Positions 1-7,314 of a stretch of 10,065 bases of DNA are shown here, one piece after another. A model generated the notes under the pieces. The model ran no database searches and was not told the DNA's origin. It was given only the letters and a program-made list of their open reading frames with translations. Source of the stretch: Lachnoclostridium sp. UBA739 (GTDB lineage: Bacteria; Bacillota_A; Clostridia; Lachnospirales; Lachnospiraceae); assembly GCA_002297865.1 (NCBI GenBank), contig DBKX01000232.1, positions 1-10,065 of the forward strand. The letters are read 5' to 3'. A program made the position numbers and the translations under genes. Position 1 is the first letter of the stretch. Each line of letters opens with the position of its first letter.

Positions 1-663
1 CCGTAAGGGGACGGAAACCACAGAGAATAATTGCCCAAATCCTAGCAGTTTTCGTTAAGGAAGATAAGTCCCCGTAAGGGGACGGAAACCAACTGGTCCA
101 GTATACTTAGGCAAGGCTTTAATTCGTTAAGGAAGATAAGTCCCCGTAAGGGGACGGAAACATGCTTGAATGAGAGCAAGAAATAATAAGGATACTGTTA
201 AGGAAGATAAGTCCCCGTAAGGGGACGGAAACAATGGAGGTAAAGAAGATAATAAACAGAATGCAAAGTTAAGGAAGATAAGTCCCCGTAAGGGGACGGA
301 AACTATCATCTAATTATGTGTGTCTCTATAGTTCTCCAGTTAAGGAAGATAAGTCCCCGTAAGGGGACGGAAACTATAATAATCTAAAGAATGAAGATTC
401 GATAATTGTAGTTAAGGAAGATAAGTCCCCGTAAGGGGACGGAAACTAGAATAATTGCGAACTATCATAGGTTCAATCTTCCAGTTAAGGAAGATAAGTC
501 CCCGTAAGGGGACGGAAACGCGCTATCTTTTCCACCACTGAATGACACCGCTATTGTTAAGGAAGATAAGTCCCCGTAAGGGGACGGAAACTATCGAGAA
601 GATTGTTGAACTTCTTATTTATAAGTGGTTAAGAAAGCTAACTCCCAAAAATGCGACGAAAGT
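1..663 (+). CRISPR. Type III-A CRISPR array (trailer end)
   Basis: Eight identical 36-bp repeats lie at 54-89, 126-161, 197-232, 268-303, 339-374, 411-446, 484-519 and 556-591. The 3' half of another occupies 1-18, cut by the window edge, and a degenerate copy sits at 628-663. They bound nine spacers of 35, 36, 35, 35, 35, 36, 37, 36 and 36 bp. Each repeat starts GTTAAGGAAG and ends GGGGACGGAAAC. Its centre is a perfect 6-bp stem with a GNRA-type loop, GTCCCC-GTAA-GGGGAC. The last eight bases, ACGGAAAC, match the crRNA 5' handle I remember for the Streptococcus thermophilus Csm system. That places transcription on the plus strand, and Cas6 cleavage between repeat bases 28 and 29 is inferred. 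The degenerate repeat on the right confirms that the leader is to the left, outside the window. Spacer targets cannot be identified here. Confidence 0.98.
628..663 (+). repeat. Degenerate terminal CRISPR repeat
   Basis: This 36-bp stretch starts GTTAAGAAAG and matches the consensus repeat at 25 of 36 positions without gaps. It lies exactly 36 bp after the last perfect repeat, so it closes a ninth spacer at 592-627. Changes fall in the stem, where only about four of six pairs remain, and in the handle (ACGAAAGT instead of ACGGAAAC). Cas6 probably processes it poorly. Decay of the trailer-end repeat is common in CRISPR arrays and supports the assigned orientation. Confidence 0.85.
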
Positions 664-776
664 ACATTTTCAGCCACTTCACTCTACATCACATCCATAT
701 ATCACATCCTCCAACTTATTTTTCAACCCATTCGCTCCCTCCCGTCAAACATCCCATTCTACAAAATAAAAACTTG
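664..776. other. Spacer region between array and TIM-barrel gene
   Basis: This is non-coding sequence downstream of the terminal repeat. The plus strand is markedly rich in C and T, with few G. I see no inverted repeat followed by a T-run that would end the array transcript, no further repeat copy and no convincing ORF. Confidence 0.5.
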
Positions 777-785
777 TGCTATAAT
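777..785 (+). promoter_or_regulatory. Extended -10 promoter of the TIM-barrel gene
   Basis: TGCTATAAT is a perfect TATAAT -10 box with the TGn extension, which can function without a good -35 box. No close match to TTGACA is seen about 17 bp upstream. The predicted start of transcription, near 792, leaves a leader of about 26 nt before the TTG start codon at 818. The gene therefore seems to be transcribed independently of the CRISPR array. Confidence 0.6.
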
Positions 786-817
786 AAACAATATTTCAGA
801 AAACAGGAGGAACACTT

Positions 818-1579
818 TTGAACCGTAATCAAATCTTTCTATCAACAATTGATGAACAGGCGCACACACTGGCACGAACATACGGACTAGGACTAGAAAT
901 AGCAGAGTACTGCACAGCTTGGAATATGGACGAGCATTTTTCAGAAACAGACCCAATCGTAAAAGAAAAGATAAATGGAATTTCCAATCGTATTCTACAT
1001 GGACCATTTAACGAGCTATTTCCATGTGCCATTGACCCACTAGCTAGAAAGCTGGCAGCACAACGCTTTTCACAGGCAATTTCACTAGCAGAAGCCTATG
1101 GCGCGAAAAAAATCGTTTTCCATGGTGGATACAACCCAAAACTATATTATCCAATCTGGTACACAGAGCAGTCGGTCGAATTTTGGAAAGAATTTATCCA
1201 GTCAGTACCCGCTGACATGGTGATTTGCCTTGAGAATGTTTTAGAAGAAGAACCAAGGATGCTTTTCGATATTATACAGAGCGTAAATGATGAAAGGCTT
1301 CAGATGTGCCTAGATATCGGTCATGTAAACGCCTATTCAAACATTAGTGTTTCTGAATGGATTCATGCTTGCGCAACAAAAATTGCACATTTTCACATTC
1401 ATAATAACCATGGAGCAGCAGATACCCACAATGCCCTTATGGACGGGACAATGAAGATGCCTGACGTATTGCAGCAAATCAGTAGGGAATGCCAGGATGC
1501 CACGCTAACGCTTGAATGTCCCGATGCAAAGTCTAGTGTGGAATGGCTCCTCGGACTAATGGAAAACACGCTGGCATGA
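818..1579 (+). CDS. TIM-barrel sugar phosphate isomerase/epimerase-like protein
   Basis: This 253-residue protein belongs to the xylose isomerase-like / AP endonuclease family 2 TIM-barrel superfamily. Barrel-strand motifs run in the usual order: LGLEI (24-28), LHGPFNE (60-66), VFHGGYNP (100-107), ICLENV (136-141), CLDIGHVNAY (164-173), HFHIHNN (191-197), D202-x-H204 and LTLECP (230-235). His61, His102, Glu139, Asp166, His169, His193, Asp202, His204 and Glu233 are plausible metal ligands, so the active site looks intact. Length is typical and there is no signal peptide, so it should be cytoplasmic. The start is TTG at 818, with AGGAGG at 805-810 seven bases upstream. Substrate cannot be deduced; an endonuclease IV-like DNA repair role is possible, but sugar isomerase/epimerase is commoner for this type. 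It has its own promoter and is followed by a broken hydrolase gene, so it looks like a chromosomal neighbour and not a CRISPR component. Confidence 0.85.
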   Translation: MNRNQIFLSTIDEQAHTLARTYGLGLEIAEYCTAWNMDEHFSETDPIVKEKINGISNRILHGPFNELFPCAIDPLARKLAAQRFSQAISLAEAYGAKKIVFHGGYNPKLYYPIWYTEQSVEFWKEFIQSVPADMVICLENVLEEEPRMLFDIIQSVNDERLQMCLDIGHVNAYSNISVSEWIHACATKIAHFHIHNNHGAADTHNALMDGTMKMPDVLQQISRECQDATLTLECPDAKSSVEWLLGLMENTLA

Positions 1580-1603
1580 TATAAGAGGGGAGATATAAAT
1601 AAA

Positions 1604-1720
1604 ATGGAAAAACAGCCATTTGTAATAGAAGAAATCCCCACATTACTGTGGGGAGAAGATTCGGAAATGTTGTATTTATTTGTTCATGGGAAAATGTCAG
1701 TCTGTTCGCATGTAGCATAG
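1604..1720 (+). pseudogene. Truncated alpha/beta hydrolase remnant (N-terminus)
   Basis: An ORF of 38 codons begins with ATG, preceded by a purine-rich binding site (GAGGGGAG, 1585-1592), only 24 bp after the TIM-barrel gene. Residues 9-30 read EEIPTLLWG, then EDSEMLYLFVHGKM. This resembles the start of Clostridial alpha/beta hydrolases, where a first strand ends in VHG, the oxyanion-hole region. After MS the similarity stops and the frame closes within seven codons. No nucleophile elbow (GxSxG), acid or catalytic histidine follows, so nothing functional can be made. I infer a gene once in an operon with the TIM-barrel gene and cut by a rearrangement near 1698. The family assignment rests on a short stretch. 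A genuine small protein is the alternative. Confidence 0.5.
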
Positions 1721-1901
1721 GGGCATAGTTTAGTCTCATGGTATATGTCGACTAATATCACATTTGGTCCTATTTTAAAAAGAATAAAAACGTTTCTAAA
1801 TATTGAAATTATTTGTATTTTTGTATAAAATAGAAGAAATATCATTTTTATGAAAGAATAATTTAGAATACATTGATTACATAATAGAGGGAAGGCGTTT
1901 T
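1721..1901. other. Non-coding junction and cas6 upstream region
   Basis: No convincing ORF is present on either strand. The first 70 bp or so, from the end of the hydrolase remnant to about 1790, is of mixed composition and matches nothing I recognise; it could be the edge of an inserted segment. From about 1780 the sequence becomes strongly AT-rich and holds the proposed promoter of the cas operon. I see no target-site duplication, transposon end or factor-independent terminator. Confidence 0.4.
1803..1831 (+). promoter_or_regulatory. Putative promoter of the cas6-csm-csx operon
   Basis: TTGAAA (1803-1808) and TAAAAT (1826-1831) are separated by exactly 17 bp, a good sigma-A-type arrangement in an AT-rich stretch. 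Transcription would start near 1838, leaving an untranslated leader of about 64 nt before cas6 at 1902. It is the best candidate in the only sizeable gap ahead of the operon. AT-rich sequence often yields chance matches, so confidence is moderate. No operator-like palindrome is seen. Confidence 0.5.
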
Positions 1902-2654
1902 ATGCTTAGTAGACTACAAATAATTCTTAATAACCCCAAAGATAAACATTTGAATTTCAATATTTCTTCGCTCCTGCAGGGGATAATTATGGAGCAGATA
2001 AGTTATGCGTTTGCCACAGAGCTTCACAATGGCAGTCGCCAACCGTACAGTCATTATGTGGAGTTCGAAAGCGACCAGATTATCTGGAATATCCAAACTC
2101 TAACCCAGACCGCGTATGAGCAAATCATCGCTCCAATGATGCAAGAAAGTATGCAAAGTATCTATATTCGACACAAGAATTTAGAACTTAGCATTCAGGA
2201 CAGAATTTTGGAACAGTGCTCATACGACCAGCTAAGAAAGGAGCGGTATTTTACCGATGGCAGCCGAATTCAGACCATTCACTTTGTGTCACCAACGGCA
2301 TTCAAAAGCCAGGGAGAATACGTTTTCTACCCATCCGTACATTTCCTTTTTCAAAGTTTAATGATGAAATACGATGCCTGTTCCGATGATGCAGATTTGT
2401 TTGGCAGGGAGGTTATGGAGCATTTTGAGGAGAATGTTAAGGTGATTCGGTATAAACTTAGGAGTTATAGTTTTCAATTAGAGGGGACGAGGATTCCGTC
2501 ATTTCTTGGGGAGATTACGATTAAGATTAATGGTCCGCAGGCGCTGGTGAATCTGGCGGATTATCTGCTGGCGTTCGGGGAGTATTCGGGCGTTGGGATA
2601 AAGTGTGGGATTGGGATGGGAGCGTATAAGTTGGATGAGAGGAAAAGGGGGTAG
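1902..2654 (+). CDS. cas6: CRISPR endoribonuclease Cas6
   Basis: This 250-residue RAMP protein should cleave the pre-crRNA within the repeat hairpin to release crRNAs with an ACGGAAAC handle. Signatures are LHNGSRQPYS (41-50), where His42 and nearby residues are catalytic candidates; HFVSPTAFKSQG (127-138), the conserved Cas6 'TPTAFK' block; and the C-terminal glycine-rich loop GEYSGVGIKCGIGMG (226-240). Length is typical of Cas6. ATG at 1902 is supported by AGAGGGAAGG (1886-1894 region) about seven bases upstream. It is the first gene of the operon, and cas10 begins 8 bp after its stop. Its first two thirds are more C-rich than the csm genes, and its last 200 bp are unusually G-rich. The family call is firm; the catalytic residue assignment is inference. 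Confidence 0.93.
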   Translation: MLSRLQIILNNPKDKHLNFNISSLLQGIIMEQISYAFATELHNGSRQPYSHYVEFESDQIIWNIQTLTQTAYEQIIAPMMQESMQSIYIRHKNLELSIQDRILEQCSYDQLRKERYFTDGSRIQTIHFVSPTAFKSQGEYVFYPSVHFLFQSLMMKYDACSDDADLFGREVMEHFEENVKVIRYKLRSYSFQLEGTRIPSFLGEITIKINGPQALVNLADYLLAFGEYSGVGIKCGIGMGAYKLDERKRG

Positions 2655-2662
2655 ATGAGGTA

Positions 2663-5089
2663 GTGGATGAGAAGATATATAAATTAGTAGTAGGTGGATT
2701 GCTACATGATATTGGAAAAGTGATTTACCGAACAGGTAAAGGAAAGTATCATGGTTATCTAGGTGCTGATTATTTACAAGAGCAAATTGGAATTAAGGAT
2801 GAAGAGATATTAACTCAGATTCGATTGCATCACAAAGGAAGATTACAAAAGGAGAAAGTTGCTAATAATGATTTAGCATATATTACTTACATAGCTGATA
2901 ATATTTCGTCAGGTACAGATAGACGTAAGTTTGAAGAAGGTGTAGAACCAGAGTTGAAAGAACACAAAAACAAATTCCATAGAGCATACGCTTTGCAAAG
3001 TATTTTTAATGTATTTAATAATAATGTTAAAAAATTAGAGTTTGGGATGGAATATGAACCTACAAAAAAGATATCCAAAGATAAAGTTATTAAAACAAGT
3101 GAAAATGAGAAGTATAGCTATGATTTTTACCTGGATATCCTGAATTCTGTAGGGGATGAATTGAAAGCAATGAAAAAATGGAATGAGGATTATATAAATT
3201 CTGTCCTTTCTATTACGGAGAAGTATTTTTCCTTTATACCATGTTCCATTCTAAAATATAATGTTGAAGATATTTCATTGTACGACCATAGTAAGCTTAC
3301 AGCAGCATTCGGTTGTTGTATCTATAAATTTTTAGAGAATAAAGACGATTACCGATTTTTACTTGAACAGGACGATGAATTTTATAAAGTAAATGCATTT
3401 CTTTATTATACATTTGACATAAGTGGAATTCAGAACTTTATTTACACAATACATAGTGATGGAGCACTAAAAAATTTACGTGCAAGGTCGTTTTATCTCG
3501 AAATCTTTGTTGAGCATATTGTAGATGAGATATTGTTAAAACTAGGACTTTCCCGGGCTAATTTATTGTATACTGGCGGGGGACATGCTCAATTCGTGTT
3601 GCCGAATACATCTGAAACAAAAAGAATCTTGAATGAGGTTGCAGAAGAAGTGAATCATTGGCTTCGCAACAATTTCGATATAAAACTGTATTTTGCAGAT
3701 GCGTATTGTGAGTGTGCTGCTTCCGATTTTATGGAAGATGGAAACGCATCATTTCACAATAAACTCAGTATTATGCAGTATGAATTAACAAAGAAAAAAT
3801 ATCAACGATATTCTGCAAAAGAACTTGCGGACTTAAATAATAATCATGTGGAAGGGGAAAGAGAATGTAAAGTCTGTCACCGTAGTTCTAACTTAGGAGA
3901 CGGTGATGAATGTGATTTATGCAGGGCATTTCGTGAAATTTCACGGGAACTTTTAGACCCTCAGACTACCGAAAAGACTAAGTCAACAGAAGCATTTTGG
4001 GATAGATGGGAGAATAAAGAACTGTTTCTGATTACGAAAAATTGTGTCAGCAAAAAACAACTTCCATTACCATTTAACTGTTATCTATCATTTGTTACAA
4101 AAGAAGAGTTTCAGGAAAAATATCAGAACGGAAACGATTATGTGCGTGTCTATACGAAAAATGATATATATATTGGCTGTAGGATGGAAACGCATTTATG
4201 GGTAGGTGATTATAACCGCTACAATACGTTGGAGGAAACGGCAGATCATGCTTCGGGTATTCGTAGAATCGGAGTACTTCGGGCAGATGTTGATAATCTT
4301 AGCGATGCCTTTATTCGTGGATTTGAAAAAAAATTTATTCGTGGATTTGAAGAAAAATATGATACGCTATCAAGAAAGACCGTGTTGTCTAGTGGATTAT
4401 CGTTATTCTTTAAATTCTATATAAATTATTTCTTATTGCATGGACATGAACAATTGATAGATAAGGAAAGTGAGAGAGCAATTACGATTGTATATTCTGG
4501 TGGAGATGATGTATTTGTTATTGGAAGCTGGGATGATGTTGTAGGATTTGCAATCGACTTACATAATGAATTTGATAGTTTTACTCAGAAAAAATTAACG
4601 CTTTCTGCTGGAATTGGAATATATCCTCCAAAATATCCAGTTTCTCGATTGGCATATGAAGTGGGAGAACTAGAGGAATGTGCAAAAGATAATGGTAAGG
4701 ACTCTGTTACCTTGTTTGATGGGAAATATACCTTTAAGTGGAATACATTCATTCAGGATATTTACCAGACTAAATACAAGCTGATTAAAGGATTTTTCGG
4801 GGATGAAGACAATGCTAGGGGAAATAGCTTTTTATATCACTTGCTCGATTTGCTGAAGGGGATTGAAGCTTGTGAGGGTAAGGACATCAATCTGGCAAGG
4901 TATGCGTTTTTACTGGCAAGATTGGAACCTGGTGATAAAGAGCCTGAAAAGAAGAAAAAGTATCAGGATTTTGCAATGAAGATGTATCAATGGACGCAGG
5001 ATAAAGAAGATGTTAGAAAAACAATAGTGGCAATATACATTTATTTATATGCGGTAAGAGTAAGAAAGGATGATAAGAATGGCAAATAA
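2663..5089 (+). CDS. csm1: Cas10/Csm1, large subunit with HD and GGDD cyclase domains
   Basis: This 808-residue protein is the signature subunit of the type III-A effector. The N-terminal HD nuclease domain shows LLHDIGK (13-19; His15-Asp16), RLHHKGR (54-60) and YIADN (76-80), all intact, so target-activated DNA cleavage is expected. The first palm has DISGIQNFIYT (252-262) and the degenerate LYTGGGHAQF. A zinc ribbon follows (CKVC 402-405, CDLC 417-420). The second palm has GVLRADVDNLSDAF (537-550) and YSGGDDVFV with GGDD at 613-616, so synthesis of cyclic oligoadenylate from ATP is expected. The start is GTG at 2663, chosen because the HD domain begins within 15 residues; purine-rich AAAAGGGGG lies about 11 bases upstream. 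The gene overlaps csm2 by 11 bp. An 8-residue unit is tandemly duplicated at 550-565 (listed separately). Confidence 0.97.
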   Translation: MDEKIYKLVVGGLLHDIGKVIYRTGKGKYHGYLGADYLQEQIGIKDEEILTQIRLHHKGRLQKEKVANNDLAYITYIADNISSGTDRRKFEEGVEPELKEHKNKFHRAYALQSIFNVFNNNVKKLEFGMEYEPTKKISKDKVIKTSENEKYSYDFYLDILNSVGDELKAMKKWNEDYINSVLSITEKYFSFIPCSILKYNVEDISLYDHSKLTAAFGCCIYKFLENKDDYRFLLEQDDEFYKVNAFLYYTFDISGIQNFIYTIHSDGALKNLRARSFYLEIFVEHIVDEILLKLGLSRANLLYTGGGHAQFVLPNTSETKRILNEVAEEVNHWLRNNFDIKLYFADAYCECAASDFMEDGNASFHNKLSIMQYELTKKKYQRYSAKELADLNNNHVEGERECKVCHRSSNLGDGDECDLCRAFREISRELLDPQTTEKTKSTEAFWDRWENKELFLITKNCVSKKQLPLPFNCYLSFVTKEEFQEKYQNGNDYVRVYTKNDIYIGCRMETHLWVGDYNRYNTLEETADHASGIRRIGVLRADVDNLSDAFIRGFEKKFIRGFEEKYDTLSRKTVLSSGLSLFFKFYINYFLLHGHEQLIDKESERAITIVYSGGDDVFVIGSWDDVVGFAIDLHNEFDSFTQKKLTLSAGIGIYPPKYPVSRLAYEVGELEECAKDNGKDSVTLFDGKYTFKWNTFIQDIYQTKYKLIKGFFGDEDNARGNSFLYHLLDLLKGIEACEGKDINLARYAFLLARLEPGDKEPEKKKKYQDFAMKMYQWTQDKEDVRKTIVAIYIYLYAVRVRKDDKNGK
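4310..4357 (+). repeat. 24-bp in-frame tandem duplication in cas10
   Basis: Two adjacent 24-bp units, 4310-4333 and 4334-4357, differ at one base (A to G in the sixteenth-to-last codon run: GAAAAA against GAAGAA). They encode FIRGFEKK and FIRGFEEK, Cas10 residues 550-557 and 558-565, just after the RADVDNLSDAF block of the second palm. Near-identity at DNA level indicates a recent slippage or duplication that kept the frame. The downstream GGDD motif is intact. Confidence 0.9.
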
Positions 5090-5591
5090 TAATGGGAATG
5101 ATGTGCATAACAATAAAAAAATTCCAGAGATAGATTTCCATGACGTTTTAAATAACGGCAATTATGTCGAAATAGCAGAAAATGTAGTATTACATTTATT
5201 GGGTAATAATGCTAATTATCGATTTAAGTGGAATGGTGAAAAGATGAAGATGAAACCCAAAAGTGAAATAAAGAACAAAAAGCAAAATTTCTATCTGACG
5301 ACAACGAAGATTAGAAATCTTCTTTCCTTACTAAATGTTATTCAGCAGATGGTAAAAGAAGAATCAGGAAACAAAATTAACGATGATACTTTAGGGAAAA
5401 TTCAATATTTTAAGATGCGCTGTGCGTATGAGGCTGGTAGGGATAGTGCAGTTGATGATTTTATTGAGAAGTCAAATATAATGAATTATATAGAGGACAT
5501 AAAAGGGTCTAAGAAGAATTTTGAAATTTTCTTTCATTATGTAGAGGCACTTGTAGCATATCACAGATATTATGGCGGAAGAAATAATTAG
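5079..5591 (+). CDS. csm2: Csm2, small subunit of the type III-A effector
   Basis: This 170-residue protein is the Cas11-like small subunit that stacks along the crRNA-target duplex in the belly of the Csm complex. The recognisable Csm2 core is LTTTKIRNLLSLLN (73-86), KIQYFKMRCAYEAGRD (107-122) and the C-terminal helix YVEALVAYHRYYGG (154-167). The family is all-helical, and the first 50 residues are Asn-rich and poorly conserved. I chose ATG at 5079 over the in-frame ATG at 5070 because AAAGGA (5065-5070) is eight bases from the former and overlaps the latter. The gene overlaps the end of cas10 by 11 bp, which suggests translational coupling, and csm3 starts 10 bp after its stop. Confidence 0.9.
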   Translation: MANNNGNDVHNNKKIPEIDFHDVLNNGNYVEIAENVVLHLLGNNANYRFKWNGEKMKMKPKSEIKNKKQNFYLTTTKIRNLLSLLNVIQQMVKEESGNKINDDTLGKIQYFKMRCAYEAGRDSAVDDFIEKSNIMNYIEDIKGSKKNFEIFFHYVEALVAYHRYYGGRNN

Positions 5592-5601
5592 GAGGGGTAT
5601 T

Positions 5602-6342
5602 ATGTACGATAAACTTAAGATTACAGGAGAGATAGAAGTAGTAACAGGTTTACATATTGGTGGTTCTAGTCAGTTTTCAGCAATTGGTGCAGTGGATTCT
5701 CCAGTTATTAAGGATAAGGTAAGTAATCAGCCGATTATCCCAGGAAGCAGTTTGAAAGGAAAAATGAGAACCTTATTGGCTAAATATTATTCAGAAAACA
5801 ATATTGTGAAGGAACCGAATCAAGATACAAAAGAGTTGTTAAATTTATTCGGAAGTTCAGTAAAAAGTAAGTTGAGTAATAATGGAAATACAAAAGAAAA
5901 AATAGTGCAAGGAAGACTCCAGTTTAAAGATGCTCAACTTAGCAATATACCAGAGTTAAAGGAACAGTTATTGGACACAGCTGTTGAAGTAAAGTTTGAG
6001 AATGGAATTGATCGACTCACAGCAGAAGCAACTCCAAGACAAATTGAGAGAGTAATACGCAAGGCAAAGTTTCATTTTGAAATTATGTATGATGCATGGT
6101 TTGAATTTGATGAGGACGAGCAGTGTATAAAAAGAATTGAAGATGATTTTGAAATTATCGGAGATGGAATGCAGCTTTTACAGCTTGACTATTTAGGTGG
6201 TAATGGAACTAGAGGATATGGAAAGATTGAGTTTGGAGGATTGTCAGTGACACATGCATTTGGAGAATCAAAGATGATTGACACCGATAAATTATTATCT
6301 AATTTAAATGAAAAAATTAAAACAAAAGTAGAGGGGGCGTAG
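5602..6342 (+). CDS. csm3: Csm3, backbone RAMP and target-RNA cleaving subunit
   Basis: This 246-residue protein is the Cas7-group subunit that polymerises along the crRNA and cuts target RNA at 6-nt intervals. Diagnostic blocks are TGLHIGGSS (15-23), AVDSPV with Asp32 at the position of the known catalytic aspartate (Asp32/33 in characterised Csm3), IIPGSSLKGKMRTLL (45-59), LFG (82-84), GRLQFKDA (104-111), KFENGIDRLTAEATPRQIERV (131-151) and the glycine-rich LGGNGTRGYGKIEF (198-211). All are intact, so RNA cleavage is expected. The ATG at 5602 is preceded by AGGAGG (5590-5595), which overlaps the csm2 stop codon. A longer in-frame reading from 5572 exists but lacks such a site and adds non-conserved residues. 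Confidence 0.96.
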   Translation: MYDKLKITGEIEVVTGLHIGGSSQFSAIGAVDSPVIKDKVSNQPIIPGSSLKGKMRTLLAKYYSENNIVKEPNQDTKELLNLFGSSVKSKLSNNGNTKEKIVQGRLQFKDAQLSNIPELKEQLLDTAVEVKFENGIDRLTAEATPRQIERVIRKAKFHFEIMYDAWFEFDEDEQCIKRIEDDFEIIGDGMQLLQLDYLGGNGTRGYGKIEFGGLSVTHAFGESKMIDTDKLLSNLNEKIKTKVEGA

Positions 6343-6345
6343 AAT

Positions 6346-7314
6346 TTGAATTTCTGGGTCTATAAACTGTCATTCTCTACAGAATTACATATTGGTAATG
6401 GTTTACTTACGGATAGCTGTTACACAATGTATGCAGATTCCTTTTTCTCGGCACTGTGTCTGGAAGCGTTAAAAATATATGGTGTGGAAGGCATTGAGAA
6501 GCTGAAAACGATGGCAATGGAAGATAAGCTTGTTTTATCCGATGGCTTTCCTTATATTAAGGATAAACTTTATATTCCAAAACCACTTGATACTACATTC
6601 TTGAACCCCTATTGTGAGGTAAAGCAGGATACATCTGTTCAACGAAAAACATGGAAAAAAACAAAATATCTTCCTTTAGAAATATGGAATAAAAATGATA
6701 GCAAGTTAGATGTAGAAAAGGAATTGGAAAACTTAAAGGGGATCGGTTGGAGTTCTTTACGAATAAGGGCATCTATACAAGGTTTAGAGGAAACAATGCC
6801 TTATGGAGTTGGAGGGTTCCAGTTTGTAAAAGATAATGGAATGTATTTTATTGTTGGGCTTGAAAAGGAAGTAGAGGAAATATTCGATAATATTCTAAAC
6901 TCATTACAGTATACAGGTATTGGAGGAAAACTTTCTACAGGTATGGGAAAATTCCAGTGGAGCAAGGAAGAAGCAAGTAATGATGTGAAAGAACGGTTGT
7001 GTTACGCTGAGCAGTCTGGAGCGGAAACAAACCTAATGACATTAAGTGTATCTTTTCCAAATGAAGATAGCGAAAATGTATTTGAAAACAGTTACTATTC
7101 TGTCATAAAGCGTAGTGGATTTGTATCTTCGCTTAACTATACTTCAAGGCAGAAGGATGTATCTGGATTTACTAAGAAAAAAAATCTGTATGTCATTCAG
7201 TCTGGTTCCTGTATGTCTCATGGGTATTGTGGAGACATTATAGATGTATCTGATGGTGGTGCGCATGAGGTGTTACGATATGCAAAACCATTATTTTGGA
7301 GGTTAGAGCAATGA
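6346..7314 (+). CDS. csm4: Csm4, crRNA 5'-handle binding RAMP subunit
   Basis: This 322-residue Cas5-group protein should cap the 5' end of the crRNA and contact Cas10. The N-terminus LSFSTELHIGNG (8-19), TMYADSFFSALC (27-38), DGFPYIKDKLYIPKP (66-80) and KYLPLEIW (107-114) fit the Csm4 family. A glycine-rich loop TGIGGKLSTGMGKFQ (190-204) and the C-terminal block KKKNLYVIQSGSCM to HEVLRYAKPLFW (277-318) complete it. The start is TTG at 6346, with GAGGGGGC at 6331-6338 eight bases upstream and partly within the csm3 end; the csm3 stop is 3 bp before it. Its stop overlaps the csm5 start by 4 bp (ATGA). Confidence 0.95.
   Translation: MNFWVYKLSFSTELHIGNGLLTDSCYTMYADSFFSALCLEALKIYGVEGIEKLKTMAMEDKLVLSDGFPYIKDKLYIPKPLDTTFLNPYCEVKQDTSVQRKTWKKTKYLPLEIWNKNDSKLDVEKELENLKGIGWSSLRIRASIQGLEETMPYGVGGFQFVKDNGMYFIVGLEKEVEEIFDNILNSLQYTGIGGKLSTGMGKFQWSKEEASNDVKERLCYAEQSGAETNLMTLSVSFPNEDSENVFENSYYSVIKRSGFVSSLNYTSRQKDVSGFTKKKNLYVIQSGSCMSHGYCGDIIDVSDGGAHEVLRYAKPLFWRLEQ

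Noticed and set aside
542..828. Plus-strand reading frames of 60-75 codons over the array end and its downstream region.
   Set aside because: They run through CRISPR repeats and spacers, lack ribosome binding sites and have low-complexity, non-protein-like sequence.
1635..1654. Perfect 8-bp inverted repeat (TCCCCACA, TTAC loop, TGTGGGGA) resembling a terminator.
   Set aside because: It lies inside the hydrolase-like reading frame, where it encodes the IPTLLWGE stretch, and no T-run follows. A protein-coding origin explains it, although a chance transcriptional effect cannot be excluded.
5070..5078. Upstream ATG of csm2 at 5070.
   Set aside because: The likely ribosome binding site AAAGGA (5065-5070) overlaps this codon, while the ATG at 5079 has ideal spacing.
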